Part shown: one piece after another, positions 31,933-45,048 of the stretch | How positions within the stretch are numbered: the stretch's first letter is position 1 | Layout: each line of letters starts with the position of its first letter | Assembly: GCA_020081605.1 (NCBI GenBank) | Contig: JAHREC010000009.1 | Coordinates: 4,836,001 to 4,900,000 of the forward strand | Direction: 5' to 3' | Source: Albifimbria verrucaria | Lineage: Eukaryota > Ascomycota > Sordariomycetes > Hypocreales > Stachybotryaceae | Length of the DNA stretch: 64,000 nt | Position numbers and translations under genes: made by a program | Notes under the pieces: model-generated | The model's input: only the letters and a program-made list of their open reading frames with translations | Told to the model about the DNA's origin: nothing | Database searches by the model: none

Positions 31933-34245
31933 GGTAATTACACGGTGCTACCATGCACGCTTGCAGACGTTGAACCAAGGAACTGGTACAGAGAGCGAAC
32001 CGGCAGGAGTTATATGCTGGTTCCATCGCACCTGTAAGCTTAGTCCGTCGGGGTATGGACCATGCCAGTTGTGTTGGCGGGTGTAATTCTCCATGTGCGC
32101 TCTAAATATAACCCCTGACTTTTAGCCCATTATTGATGCGGTGTGCTCGACGCTTAGTGTTCCTTGCCAAATGATGGAAAAGCTGGGCCAGGAAGAATTA
32201 TGGACCACGTGGAAGTCGGTAGTTCAAGGCCATCAACATGGGTTCATCAGGCAAAGCCCTGAGGATTGTGTAATAAAGCCGTTGAAGGAGCTGGGTTGCG
32301 CTCCGTATTTCTGTCCAATCAATGTACCATGCCCTTCGTCTACGTATTCCAGGGTCTGTTGCTAAGCGGTCGCTTCTGCTAACCTGGTCACCGCACAAGG
32401 ACTTTTGAGATTTCTCTTATTGTTTGACCTCATCCTCACCACGCACTTCACGGACCAGCTTACGCATCGTGGAGGCAATATCATGTGTTGGTTGGCTCAT
32501 TTGTAACACTGAAGAAGTCCGCTGCGGTAGCTGTTGGCTGCTAGAGTTATTGGCCTCCTAAATACAGAACAACCCATGCGTGTTTAGCTTAGCATGGGAA
32601 CAGGCTTAGGTGGGTCTTCATCTCCAGGGCCATGCTGAAATGACAACAACCCACAATGACTTTACCTTACCTATCAGTTGCGGTACTTTTGGCCCCGGCA
32701 ATTCTACTATTGGCTTGGTCCCCGAAGGGGAACACCTAAAAGTCCGACCAGTACAGCATCTCCGGCATTGGAAGCGTGACAGAGCTCGTGACTAGACTTC
32801 CTAGAAAGGATACGCGTTTGCTTAGCCCAATCCTGCTTGGGTTATTTGATGTAGCGGAGGATTGCCAACTGCGATCGGGAAACCCACGTGTTGGTCATGC
32901 CATGTGGTGTTTTGATGAGTGAAACTGCTCGGAGGTTCCAACCAACAGGCCGGAGCTTGCGAAGAGATGGGCACTGAGCATAAACAGGCCCGGGATGTCT
33001 CGTGCTTGATTGAGGCTCTGGGAGCTGGTGCATAGCCAAGGCTGATGCATTACAACACCCTCGTCGCCCTTACAGACCCAGTCTAGCGTGAGCTGCGTGA
33101 ATCCTTCAATGACCGAATGAGGTTAAGTTGATGAGGCGAGCTCTCAGCCAGCTGCAGGAACAGCTCCGTTTGATTACAGCTCTCACCTGGGGCTTTCTGA
33201 CCCAGGTGGGCTTTGGTGGCATATAGTTTGCCCAGGAAATGACACCGTCATTTGTGAGAATGGACTTTGGCACACCATCGCGATTGACATAAGAGAGGCA
33301 GCAGCTTATTGTATCGGCAGCGACTGTTTACTAAGCCGTGCGACGTTTACTGATAGTATCCTATTCAGGCAACTCAACCTTTTCAGGACCAACTGATGCT
33401 GGGCCCGGATCGACAATTTCGCATATATGCCTGCATAAAGATAATGCATCTCAGTACTTGAACATTAAAGTTACAGATAAATTGTCCCATCGTCTCTATC
33501 TTCATCCTTATTGCAGGCCAGTTTCTCTTCCATCCGTAAGACAGCGTGTTTCAGCGCCATCTGACATTTTCGCAACCAACAATGCTTTGGTGGCCATAGC
33601 TCACTGAGGCACCCTCACACTTGCCTGTCCCTTGGACGGAATTATAGCAATAATCAACAAATCTTAGCATCCGCACTCACTCTTGTTACACTGGAGCCGT
33701 CCCTTGTTGCTTCTTTGCTTCTTTGCTTCTTTCTTTATTTTCCCCTTTATTTCCCCTTTTTCTTTCCCTTTCTTTTTTCCTTTTTTTCTTTTCTTTGCTC
33801 TTTTCTTCCTTTTTTTTTTTTTTGCTCACCGCTGTATTAGTGCCAATTGCCCATCTGCCCCTGGTGTGCCATCTGCTCAGACTTGCCTTCAGGTGTTGGT
33901 ACCAGCATTGAGGGCCTTACTCATTACGTAGAGCGGTCCTTGCGCAAGCAATCAAGTAAGGTAAGCTGTTGGTAGCAGCTTATAGAACAGAAAACGGTTG
34001 TTTCCTTGTTCTCCTAAAGGGCACCATCGGTGATGCCGGTGAGTTCTAAAGGAAGTCGTAAGATAAACATGTTCATTCGCTCAATGTGTGGAACCCGCGC
34101 TGATATAACCATTAATGGAAGAAGATGTGTGACACCACAGGCTGTAGAAGAGCGCATTTTCCCATTAATATGTGCCAATAGACTATGCGACAATGAGCTT
34201 TTCGACTTTAACCACCTCCCAATGACTGAGAAAGAGAAACTCTTC
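31933..34245. other. 2.3-kb intergenic region
   Basis: The left end is the GPCR promoter. A perfect 8-bp hairpin (CACCTGGG/CCCAGGTG) lies at 33184-33208. A pyrimidine tract is annotated separately. Open frames here are short and unsupported. Confidence 0.4.
33704..33833 (+). repeat. polypyrimidine (T/C) low-complexity tract
   Basis: About 130 bp of almost pure T and C on the plus strand, ending in a 13-T run. It gives spurious Phe/Leu/Ser frames. It may be a promoter-associated CT tract or a simple expansion. Confidence 0.8.
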
Positions 34246-36030
34246 CTATCCCTCTCTTCTTGACTCTGTGTGCTGTCCCTCGACCGATATGCAATCTACG
34301 AAAAGTTCACCTGTACTTCTGATCTTTCCGTATACAAGAAGTGAATCGATGATCTGCCCGCAGTAGCAACTAAATTTAGCACCGTCAGGGCCATCAACCA
34401 GTTTGGAAACCGCAAAAATATCGCGGCCCATTGTTCTTTGCCGATTAATGGCTCTGACCACACTTAAGGCTTGGAAAATGGGCATGTTTCCTTCTTCTGT
34501 AGGCTCCAGCTCGTCCAAAGCCTGCAGCCAGTTTTCAATGTTGCTACTAAGGGACAGATCCTGGCACCTGAAAAAAGCAGCCAAGAGTAAGCCTGAGATT
34601 CCGATGGTGTAGACATTCTGTGTGATTGATTTCCGCAAGTCGGACCCTTGTGCAATACGAAGTAGTTGCCTAACCCAGGGCTCCGTCTTGGAGCACTCGT
34701 GTCCAAGCACTTTGGGGTCTCGAGTTGAAAGGCAACGCAAAAAGCCCGTACACTGCATGATACGAGCAACGATATAATATGCATAGTTGAGGGCTGAATC
34801 GTGTGAAAGAAAGTACAACGCTGTCTTTGAGCTCATTGAAATACATCTTCCTGTCGTGTCCTCTGAGAAAGGCTGTTCTGATGGCGGAAGGTTTACCAAC
34901 CACTCGTCGAGTCGCCGTGCTTCTGCAGCTAACAATGTATAACAAGTCGCAATAGTATCATAGCCCGTGCATGCAGAGCTCATACTCCCCAGCTTATCAG
35001 CGGGGGCCCAATGCTTGAGTGTTGCAATAACGTTTAACCTATGAGATTCGCACATTATACTCAGCACTTGAACCCGTCGCTCCTCAAACAACTCAAAACT
35101 TGATCGAAGAATGCCTGGCAGAGGTATTGACGGCAACTGCAGTTGAGCTTCCATAGAACTGAAATAGGCTCGAGCCCACCAAGCCACAAGCCGTGGCTGC
35201 ATCCAAGCAGTAAGAAGGGCTTTGACGAATGGATCTCCGCTCTTCTGGTGAAGGGTATTCATAAAAACTGAAAGCGCACGGACGTGACACTCGAGTCCTT
35301 TGTAATTACCCAGTGAGCACTCAATGTACGCAAATATTACGATGACTGTGAGAACGGCTGTAAGTTGATTTTGCGTTTCCTCATAACTCAGTGAGGCAAA
35401 GCCTCTCATGGCTTGGGAATAATACACCTGACTCCTGGTCAAATGCGTGAGATTTGGGCGATAAGTTCCCAAACAGGTGATAGTTTTTGGAGATCTGAGC
35501 TCCGCGGCCCTACGACTGATATTGCAAGAAGCCAGAGCTAGAATCGCGTCTTTCAGCAATGGAAAACGACCAGAGATCTGAGTTGCCGTGAGGAACATCT
35601 TATGCAAGGCCGGGATACATCGATCTTCCCAATAGGTGGTATAAAAGATATCACGCCCGGTATGCTGTAGCGACCCAGTGAGTGCAAGGTCAGGAATGGT
35701 AGCCTTGAGTTGGCAATCTCGATTGGATACGACACACGAGGATCGAGACCCAAGTGGTTCCACGCCAGATGACCGCGGCCTTGGGCGTGTTGTTGTAGCC
35801 ACGTGAAACCTGAGCTGTGGCTTCACGCTCTCACATACTTTTCCTAGTCGGGCGCATGTACTACATGTGGGATTCTTTTCATCGCACTTTGATGTCGTCA
35901 GTTAGTTCGTCTGCTCAACCCCCAAATTGATAAATCAAACCTTGGTGCGTCGTTCTCGACAACTTTTGCATCCTGTTCGCGACCGAGTGTTGCCGGTTTT
36001 GTTGTGTCGAGCTGGAGCTGGCTTATACAT
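34246..36030 (-). CDS. Zn2Cys6 transcription factor, Fungal_trans_2 type
   Basis: Exon 1 is 36030..35941, the 54-bp intron 35887..35940 (GTTTGA...CAAAG), and exon 2 35886..34246; 576 aa, no frame break. The zinc cluster is at residues 21-48: C21-x2-C24-x6-C31-x6-C38-x2-C41-x6-C48 (GCKSCRERRTK|CDEKNPTC...). The intron falls exactly between Lys30 and Cys31, a common position in this family. Basic residues in the first loop contact DNA. The rest is helical with patterns of the Fungal_trans_2 (PF11951) class: LLKDAILALAS, SQAMRGFASL, VIFAYIECSLGNYKG, RPRLVAWWARAYF-like. It is nuclear and its targets are unknown. It is divergent from the O-methyltransferase gene (582 bp between starts), which makes that a plausible target. 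Confidence 0.9.
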
Positions 36031-36612
36031 CTAGCAGTATATACACCAAACAGGCTTGAACTGGTGTTCTCTGACTGGTGGCCGAGATGGTGATAACAAA
36101 GCTGAGTGCTGGGGTTGGGAGCGGCAAACCGGTCCGATCATGTATCCCCGCTTAAGAAAAGCGGAGCGCTGTTTGTCGTCGTAGCTTTCCGTCTCTGACT
36201 CAGAGCTTATCAAAATGCCTCGGGTATGAATTACTTCGTAAACAAGTGCAAGACTGGGTAATTCGGCATTTTCCTCGTCCTCTTGACGTTGCTACGCTCC
36301 TTGGCCAACGTCGCAGCACGATCTTGTCATGCTCCATCCATCATAAACTAGTCCTGATGTGGTGCGCGTAAACGATGCTAACGGCCTAAGGCTAGACTGT
36401 GCTACTATTGTGAGTAAAACAGCGTCTCATTGCAGCCGATGCCGCTCGAATGGATCCTATAGGTTAGCTGGCTTGTGGGAAGCCGAGCTGTGCTTCCTGT
36501 AGATATAAGAAGCCGTCTTATCCTCAGTTCCTTGATATTTAAATACAACCTTTTAACTCAGTTATTCACATTGTCAGTCATACTAGCACCACCCCAGCAC
36601 CAACCCAGCACC
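36031..36612. promoter_or_regulatory. divergent promoter region: Zn2Cys6 factor / O-methyltransferase
   Basis: 582 bp between two opposite starts. Near the methyltransferase start an A/T-rich TATTTAAATA lies at about 36537-36546. A 60-codon frame on the minus strand upstream of the regulator could be an upstream open frame but has no support. Confidence 0.4.
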
Positions 36613-37408
36613 ATGTCTCACCCTTCACCAATTCAGGCACCTCCTCATGTGCTTCAACTTCTATCCAAGCTCCATAAGCAATCCATAGAGCAAGAAGCTG
36701 CCATCTCAAAGACCGGCAAGGTTTTCTCCTCCAAGGTCATTGACTACATCGAGGAAACGGACCCAAGCAAGGATGCCAAAAGGAATTTGACAATCTCATG
36801 ATTGATAAGTTCATTGCACTCGATGAAGATAAGTGCCAGTTTACCTATCAGCTGATAAATGCTATGGGGCTACCAATGTTATCGAAGCTGGAACTAGCTT
36901 CGGTGTCAGCACCATCTACTTAGCTCTCGCTGTTATGGAAACAAAGGCAGCTACTGGAAAACCTGGCAGGGTCATTGCGACTGAAAAGGAGGAATCAAAG
37001 GCTGCGATTGCAAAGAGCTATTGGAAGCAATGCGGCGAAGCCATTGAAAAGGAGATTGATCTGAGAGAAGGAAATCTCCTTGAGACATTGAAAGTCGACT
37101 TACCAGAGGTTGACCTTCTCCTACTTGATAGTGAGTTTTTCCTCGATAAATGCAAATGCATGGTGTCTCCAAAAGCAACTAACAAGATAAATCTAGTCTG
37201 GGTCGAGTTGGCACTCCCAACACTTAAACTCGTCAAACCTCACCTTCGACATGGCGCAGTAGTGCTCGCTGATAATACCATCTCAGGTTCTGAAGGCTAT
37301 GCAGACTACTTGGCATACATGAGGGATCCGGAAAACGGCTTCCGAAACATGACATTGCCTTTCACGAATGGCTTCGAAATGAGTGTGTACTTACCCGGAA
37401 AGAAGTAA
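36613..37408 (+). CDS. SAM-dependent O-methyltransferase, catechol-OMT-like
   Basis: Exons 36613..37130 and 37197..37408, 243 aa once two G-run losses are allowed (36782-36783 and 36866-36869). The joined sequence reads KREFDNLMIDKF and then INAMGATNVIEAGTSFGVST, the SAM-binding glycine motif I. RVIATEKEESK is motif II, LLLLDIWVELALPTLKL the metal-site aspartate region, and VVLADNT the conserved Asp-Asn of Methyltransf_3 / class I cation-dependent OMTs. It is likely cytosolic. The 66-bp intron (GTGAGT...TCTAG) is a multiple of three with no stop, so retention would give a 22-residue insertion after LLLLD. Such enzymes methylate catechols or small secondary metabolites; the substrate is unknown. 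It is divergent from the Zn2Cys6 factor. Confidence 0.86.
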
Positions 37409-39865
37409 ATATATTATAAGATTGCAATACTGCTTTCTTGAGAGAAATATATTTTCGATTCGTTTAAAACAATTGAGAATGTGTAACCTTTTCCAAGCCC
37501 ATTATTCTACTGTCCATTGATTTCTCATTTGTCTCTTTTATTTAATACTTAAGGTCTCGGAAGGACTGCCATGCGCTTAGTATAATGCGGAGTTGGACTA
37601 CCGTGGCAATCTTGTCGTTTGATGGCACGCCACTGGTGATAACTAGTTGCACTATACCTGCTGGCGTGTGCGGTGAACCACAGCTCTGTTAGGTTCTCTA
37701 TCGCAGGCAAGCCCCTGATTCCATCACACTAAGAGGTTCAACGATGGCATGCTTTTATCAAAGGCGAGGAAGCTTATTTAGCTTACATTCCTCTATGGTA
37801 AGATGTAATGATGATTGTTACATGGCACCCACGGCTATTGATGAAGACAAGCAGATATGTAGTAGGTTCCACGGGGTTTCCTTCTCTGTTCTACAAAAGC
37901 TCGAGCATATGTCAGATTAAGATTTAAAATCTTATATCATACGTGTTTTGGGGATGGGTATGGCCTGATATGTTGCTCGATATGAGTACAGCTTGCACCC
38001 TACGGAGCCTTCCACTTGTTACTACCTACCTGCCAACCAGGATAACCAACCCTTATATTGACATTCAGCAAAGGAGGAAATACTTCCAAGGTTAGCATGA
38101 AGAAGAGCATCAGGCAAGGAATTCGTGCAGGTTGGGTGGCAATATTCTAGAAAGAGGGAGAATGAGCAACGTTGGAGGCTAGGACATTTTTTATGCCTAG
38201 CTGAAGTTGAAGTGATCAGTGATGCTTTAGTGATTGATATACAACCGAGATAATTACAGTCCCATAGCGGATGGCCAATCACTACCTCCTTGTGAAAGCG
38301 AATGGGACTTTGTAGGTCGAAGTGAAAAGAGGGAGACACATAGCGTATTTCGAGGTATCTTATAGCACGACGAAATACTTGTAATAAAAAGATAATAGAT
38401 GTTGTCTGCCTTGCTAAATGAAAATACTCATGATATTTATGTGAGTCAGAGGCATCAACTGGCTAGATGTCCATCTGATAATGCGAATGCTTTCCTTTGT
38501 AGTCGAGCCAAATGAAATTACAATGGGGTGAGCTCGACTAGCCTTTATTGTGCGTTTTGTGAACTATGACCTTGTCGGACAATTTTGAGTTGGAAACTGT
38601 AGTACAGTATGCTTTCTCTGTTTTCTGGGTCAAGAGTTAAGTAAAGAATGATACGATTTGGACGAAGATGATTCAACTGTAATGCACCTGCCATAAGCAA
38701 CACCGCGTGGTGATATTAGCTCAAGAAATTTGCATGCTTATTGTATCACTGGAGACTTGTCATTTTTGAAGGCATAAATTTCTAAACATGAAGTGCCCTT
38801 GATGGTTCCATGCTGGTCATTGATACATTGGAAATTCCTGATATCGACAGAAACACCACCATGAACTGGATGCATTTATTATGTACACGCAGTCTGCATA
38901 ATATGACACCAATGAGGGCAGTGTTACGGCAGGATGCTCGCATAGGTGGTTGCTACTCTGTTGACTTGGCCTCCATTCATGTGCATTTCGCACTATGAGT
39001 GGAAAGTTTACTGAAGACATTCCAGATCATACATTTCACGACTGATGCCATATTTCAAATCCACTCGTACTGGGAATAGCTTATGCTTTAAGCATTTTTC
39101 AAGAGGATAACTTGGCATCAATGCCAAAGCAAATGATGGCGTTTATGCCGAGACGGATGATCGAAGTCAGCTGATTTTAAGAGGAGTTGTATACCAACAA
39201 CAACAGGCCACCCTTTCAACTTAACCGAAGCTAGATGTATGCCCGGCCCACAAGGAGAAAGAAGTGACGTGCTAACCATGCCATAGCTAAGCTCCAGAGG
39301 GTTAAGGATTTCTCCGAAGGCAGCAAGGAGTAGCGAGTGCCGAGCCATTATACCGAGGGCCCCCTCCTCTGTGGGCCTTTCCCCACTACCCTACGGGGGC
39401 GGACGTTATTGTCCTTGATCGTCGGATAGGACGGAGGTTGACCAATCTTAAGTATTTAATCTCGAGCAACTTTTGCTTCATTCTTTTGAAGGATGTTTCC
39501 TGTGTACTCCAAAAGACAGACCGAAATTTGGACGTTCTTCTTTACAACTAACACGTTAGTTGACCAACCGATACGCCCGCAATGTTGACGTACGCAGGAT
39601 GCAAATTTCCTCAAACTTGTCGATGTAGATGTTATCCCAGGGTATCCCTGCTGTAAGAAGCTTGGCCAGACTTCAAGAACAAGGTTTCGGTACAGCTACT
39701 AACCTTGCAAGCAAGAAATCGTCTATGGTCCACCATGAGTGGAGCAACCTCAATTGACCGTTTTACAGCACCAAGTCAGTGGAGTCGCATGCGCCTCAAA
39801 AGCCCCTTTAGATGCTTGCTAATTATTTCTTGTACATGTTCTTACACGCGGCTAAGCTATCCTTA
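37409..39865. other. 2.5-kb A/T-rich intergenic region
   Basis: It lies between the 3' ends of the convergent methyltransferase and aldehyde dehydrogenase genes. There is no coding signal. A G/C-rich patch at 39355-39410 stands out but has no recognised feature. Confidence 0.45.
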
Positions 39866-41469
39866 TCAAACACCCGAGTGCTTAACCCAGTAAGCCTGGG
39901 CGTTACACCAGCCCTTGAGACCGACCTCTCCCCAGTCCATACCAAGACCGCTTTGTTTATGACCACCAAAAGGTACGTTAGGGGCAACCTCGAAGTGGGT
40001 GTTGACCCAAATGCTGCCTGCTTCAAGCTGTTCTGCAATACGCTTAGCCTTTTCGACATCCTTTGACCAGACTGAAGCGCCAAGACCCATTTCTGATGCA
40101 TTAGCACGTTTGATAACATCGTCTTCGTCACCATTCCACTTGAGGACAGGCACAATGGGACCGAAGGGCTCCTCAACAACAATGCGTGAGTCCTCCGGGG
40201 ATTGTCGATGATTGTGGGTGGAAGGAAATAACCCTTGCCGCTCTTCTCTTCGGGTTCACCACCCAAAGCAACCTTCCAACCTTCCTTGCCAATTTGCGAG
40301 TATAATTCCTGGAGTTTCTCGTACTGCATCTTGTTTTGGATAGGGCCGAAGAAAGCCTCGCCGTCAGTGTAGTCACCAACCTTAAACTGCTTAATGAATG
40401 CCACCATGGCAGCCATGAAATCATCGTAGATCTTCTCATGAACGTAAATTCGCTTCACGTTCATGCAAATCTGACCAGTATGTACGAATGCCAAGAAAGC
40501 CACCTGTTAACCCAGTGATTAGTACATTTCTTGGTTTTGGAGAATTGTCATTAAGTACCTTTGAGACGACCTTCTCAATGTCAACATCGTCACAGACGAT
40601 GGCGGCATCGTTACCACCGAGCTCTAGAGTAACACGCTTGACTGTGCTTGCGCATGCTGCCATAACCTTCTTTCCGGTTCCGACTGAGCCAGTAAAGCTA
40701 ACCTTGTTCACACCAGGATGAGTAGTAAGCATAGGCCCAAGGCTTTCCTCTCCGCTGAGAGCCTGGAAGACTCCAGGAGGGAAGACCTTGGCGCCAAGCT
40801 CAGCAAGCTTCAAAGCCGAGTAGGGCGAGTAAGGTGAAGGCTTCCAGATGAAGGTGTTACCAGCCAACAGCGCAGGAAACAGCTTGCCGGAACCAAGCAG
40901 CATGGGGAAGTTCCAGGGAACAATTCCGACACCCACACCAAGAGGGACGTATCGTACAATGGCAGTTCGCTAAACTGGGTCAGCTTTCTGGTCTGTTTGG
41001 CTGTTCAAGCATACGTACGTCCTCATTGTCTTCTGGCTTCTCCTCCTTTAGTCGTAGCTTAGGTGTTTCACGGGCAATTCCCATGGTCAGGAACAGTTCA
41101 AACCCGCCGGCCTGCGGAGGCTTTCCTGCTTCCTTTCCAAGGAGATCAATGAACTCTTGCTGATTGGCTTCAATAGCATCGGCAAATTTGTTCAAGTACT
41201 CGGCACGTTCATCTTGAGACAGCTTGCGCCAGGCTGGCCAAGCAGCCCTCGCAGCAGCTACAGCCTTGTCAACGTCCTCTTGGGTGGAAACGGGGCATCC
41301 CATAAAGGCTCTTCAGTGCTGGGGTTAATGGCCTGACGTGTCTTTGGCGTCGAGACCAGCTCGTTGTTGATAACATTTTGGAAGGTCTAACGGACACTTT
41401 AGTAAGTACATGCTCGTGAAGAGTAGGCATGATGAGGCTGACCTCGAAAGGAATCTTGTAGTCCGTCAT
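39866..41469 (-). CDS. NAD(P)-dependent aldehyde dehydrogenase
   Basis: Four exons: 41469..41443, 41386..41019, 40969..40559 and 40503..39866 (introns of 49-56 bp), 481 aa after restoring two G-run losses (41292-41295, 40197-40200; C runs on the coding strand). Cofactor and catalytic anchors: VPWNFPMLLGSGKLFPALLA, FTGSVGTGKK (nucleotide-binding turn), LELGG with general-base Glu248, and GQICMN with nucleophile Cys282. The 34-residue Glu-Cys spacing is canonical. C-terminal anchors: EEPFGPIVPVLKW, AGSIWVNTH and PFGGHKQSG. It oxidises aldehydes to acids. No targeting peptide is evident, so probably cytosolic. Substrate class is not resolvable. Exon 1 encodes only nine residues (MTDYKIPFE), so the start rests on a clean GTCAGC donor and the phase. 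Confidence 0.93.
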
Positions 41470-43527
41470 CTTGGCGGTAAATCTAGTTACTTTTAACTTA
41501 TGAGAGAGAATGAAGACGAGTTGAAAAGGAACCAAGAAATAGCAATGAGGAAGAGATCTTAAAGCCTGCAATCAGTCACCGGAGCCTCAAGACGTTACAT
41601 ACCACGAGAAAGGAGGGGCAGCAAACAACCCGTTAGGACCCTTTTGCAGGGTTTCCCTCGGCTGTTGGTTGACTGTACAACTTCATTTCTTGTGCATCTG
41701 AATAGTGGACACTTTGACCTACGTGGGGAAGCGATGGGTAGTACAGAGCCATTCAACATGCTTGTTACGTGCATGTCCACGTAAGAATTTCATGCGCCCT
41801 GTTGACACAGGGAGCATTTGCGCACATGGCTTGACCAACGATCTCACGAAGATGACAGACGCTACGATTTTGCAAGGACAAGGAGCCGAATTGTCTATCC
41901 CGACTTCGATCCAATGCATGATAGACGCACGTGTCCCCAACCGCAGTAGATAAGCTGCTCAACTCTGTCGTACATCTCCACAATAGGTGAGGAGACGTCT
42001 GCCAGCAACCATGAAATGAACCAACCTCCACGTATTGTTGTTAGCTGGGTCCTAGTAGCACGTACACAGTAACGATCGTCACCTGTGAGACCTGACACTC
42101 TTGAGCCCCGGGCCCCGCTGAAATGGTGTACCCCGGCTCGGTGACACTAGGTTCCTGTTGTATTTTTCGGCCCAAAGCCGGACGAGTATGCCCGTGAAGC
42201 GGGAGAAATTCGGTCGGGGCTCTAGCAGGGTTATCTTGTCCATTTTACTCTTCTTAGGCCCACATCGGAATGTCAAGCGGCGACGTGTTAGCCATTTAGG
42301 CATAGGTGAAGCCGTTTCTAGCCGATAATGGCAGTCACTTGAACCCTGGCACAAAGTAGTAACTCGCTCTAACATGAAAAGTCGGCCTAATAAACTTGGT
42401 TCGGATCTTTTCGCCGCCCTGTCTCGCTGGTGCCTGGTCTAGGTCAGCGCGGGTGTATTTCCGTCTCTTCTCCATTTAAGGACCCCACAAGATGCTCTGG
42501 GGGCAATCTAACCTGAGAGTCACTGCTTAAGATGTCCGTCGACATCTCATCTTAGCTTAACGTCTCCCAAGAATCAAGTCAAAGTACCCCTAGGATGTGC
42601 CTGAGTGAAGCTGCTGCACGCAGGGTCCTTATTGCCTAATCAGTAATGGTGTATTTGACGCGCATGTTTGTATCATTTCGGCATTTGTTCCAGTGACAAG
42701 ATATGGAGTCTAAAACGGCTAAGTCTAAGTTCTTGACATCTTCTATGGAGTTTCCAGGCAACGCCGGAACCAACGGACTTCTAGACCCTTGTTTTCTCGC
42801 CTCGCTGGATCGTAAGTTAGGCACGTGGAACAGACCACTGTGGACGCTTCTCTACGCCGTTTGAGCCGTGGTGTTGGGATCAATAGCTAGGTGTATTAAA
42901 CATCGTGAGATGATACAGAAGGGTATTGTGGCCGCAAAATGAATTTTTTGGGCAATACAAAGTCCATTCAGACCTTCCAATCAAGTATTTCTAACGAGGT
43001 GTGTCGACTGTCTTCGTCTAATCAACTCAACCCCTGATTTGGGCGTAGAGCCGATCAGGGCATGTTCGCCATCCTGTTTGACGTTTCCATGACGGACGCA
43101 GATCATCTGCTGCTTTGGATTGAGGAATATGAAGAATCTTGGTCGTTCTATCCTCTTCTGGTATTGAATCCACAATCACATATATACGTCCATCCCTGCT
43201 AATCGGAATTTCTGGGGCAGCTGTCTGTGTGGATTCCTTGTGCTCCGCGCTGCTTAGCTAGGGTGTAAAGTTTTGCCATGCTTGCTCCAATCTTGGCTTT
43301 GGCATGGATCCTTGATATAACATTCCCGCTGTCGCGGTACCAAGCCGTGTTCGTGGAAGACTTTCCACAGGTTCCACACCCAATTCGTAAGATCCGGAGT
43401 GCTGGTTCACAAGGCCACTTTTTCTTTTTCTGAGTCGAATTGTTCTTCAACTTTGGCATACATACGTGGAAGACTCGTACTATTTTTCATCTTCAGTATC
43501 AGAGGCCTCGTGCCAAACTTGACAGTC
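41470..43527. other. 2.1-kb intergenic region between divergent genes
   Basis: It holds promoters of the aldehyde dehydrogenase (left) and PTH11-like receptor (right). Short frames at 41600-43460 are unsupported. Confidence 0.4.
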
Positions 43528-45048
43528 ATGGGCGCACCCTCAGCTCTCGTCGAAACCTGGTGTTTATACGCTGTCGGCTCACTTATCATTTTCTTGAGAA
43601 TATTTACACGATGGCAGACTATTGGCATCAGAAACTGGCAGCCCGATGACTATCTGATCATCCTGTCTTGGGTGCGTGCCCAGAATATCTGCTCTCAACA
43701 CCAACTCTGAATAGCGTATGCATGGATTATGTACTGACACATACTCTCGATATCAGGGAACCTATACCACGATGACCGTAGCAGCACACATTGTTGGCGG
43801 ACTTGGCGACTTACATGCGCTGTCAATGGAACAACGCAAGGCATTGACGGAAGAACAAGCGAAATCCTACATATACGGGACTCAGTGGTTCTGTGCCGGC
43901 GTAGCGACATATATCTTATTCATCTGGTCCCTGAAGTTGAACCTTCTATTCCTCTATCAAAGAGTGGTCCGCGGGCTATGGGTCCAAAAGTTCATAAAGC
44001 CTACCATGTACTTGGTTATCGCCACATTCATCGCCACCTATTTAATTCTGTTCTGCGCATGCAGGCCATACAATCGCATGTGGGTTGTATACGAAGACCA
44101 AGGGCGTGAGTTCTCGAACCATACCAATCTCTTTACATGTGAAGACTAACATATTGGACCTTAGCTCTTTGTCAACCTCAATCATTCCTTAACATGGTAC
44201 CTCCCTTGATTATGAATATAGTCACCGACTTGTGCATTATGGCTATCCCAGCACCTGTGGTCATACCGGTCAAGACTACATTGTGGCGCAGAATCGGACT
44301 ACTTGGTCTTTTCGGAGCTGGAATTTTCGTTATGATCGCAGCCATTCTTCGAGTTACCATGGTGCTTGTGGTATGTAAATGCTTTTGATTCTAGCTATGA
44401 GCTATCCTAACGCACTTTTAGGCTAAAAATGGACCAACCGCTGCCATTTGGTCATGTCGTGAAGATTTTGTTGCCATCGTTGTCGGACAAGCCATTCTCA
44501 TTCGTCCCATGTTCACCAAAAACTTTTGGACAGGCAGATACTCGAGCTCAAACACCAATTTCTCTTCGGGGCCTTCCAAAAACAGCAAACTGGGTGGTTC
44601 CATCGAGATGAATAGCGCTAGAAAGGGGCTCAAGAGCAAGAGCAGAGATCCGTTCAGTGTGACAGTCGCACTGGCAACTGTAAATGAGGACGACCACCAT
44701 CTTCAGCGGACCAGCTCGACAGATCACATTTTCGACCAGTCCCATAACCGAAATGATGCCTCTTTCCACAACACAAGGGATGGTTCCATCTCCTCGGCCG
44801 AACTAGAGAAGGGCCAATTGGATAAGTCTAACTCTAAGTATGTCATTCACGTCAGCAAACAGGTGCGAGTGGAGACGGAGGAGGAAAGCCCGCAGTTGCT
44901 GTATCGCCCGCATAATGTAGTAGACAGAGGGAATGATGCTAGTTGTTGGACTGGTGCTCCTGGTATGAGTAGTTTAGGCCAGCAGGACAACCATGAGAGG
45001 GTAAGCTCAGAGAAGCCGTCGTCGTACCCTCCAGGAAGAGCTTTCTAG
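43528..45048 (+). CDS. PTH11-like integral membrane receptor (second copy type)
   Basis: Four exons: 43528..43671, 43757..44105, 44165..44370 and 44422..45048 (introns of 85, 59 and 51 bp), 441 aa, no frame break. The fungal rhodopsin-like domain has seven hydrophobic segments. Anchors: QPDDYLIILSW after TM1, TVAAHIVGGLGD, GTQWFCAGVATYILFIWSLKLNLLFLYQR cut by loops, PLCQPQSFLNMVPPLI, DLCIMAIPAPVV, and NGPTAAIWSCREDFV before TM7. The ~180-residue tail is Ser/Asn/Asp-rich and cytosolic. No CFEM domain. It is not a close paralogue of the receptor at 8350; loops and tail differ. It is a candidate sensor of extracellular signals. Confidence 0.91.

Noticed and set aside
33184..33208. 8-bp perfect inverted repeat (CACCTGGG/CCCAGGTG)
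   Set aside because: A single short hairpin with a 9-nt loop far from any gene end is expected by chance.
33723..33931. Phe/Leu-rich open frames
   Set aside because: Artefacts of the polypyrimidine tract.
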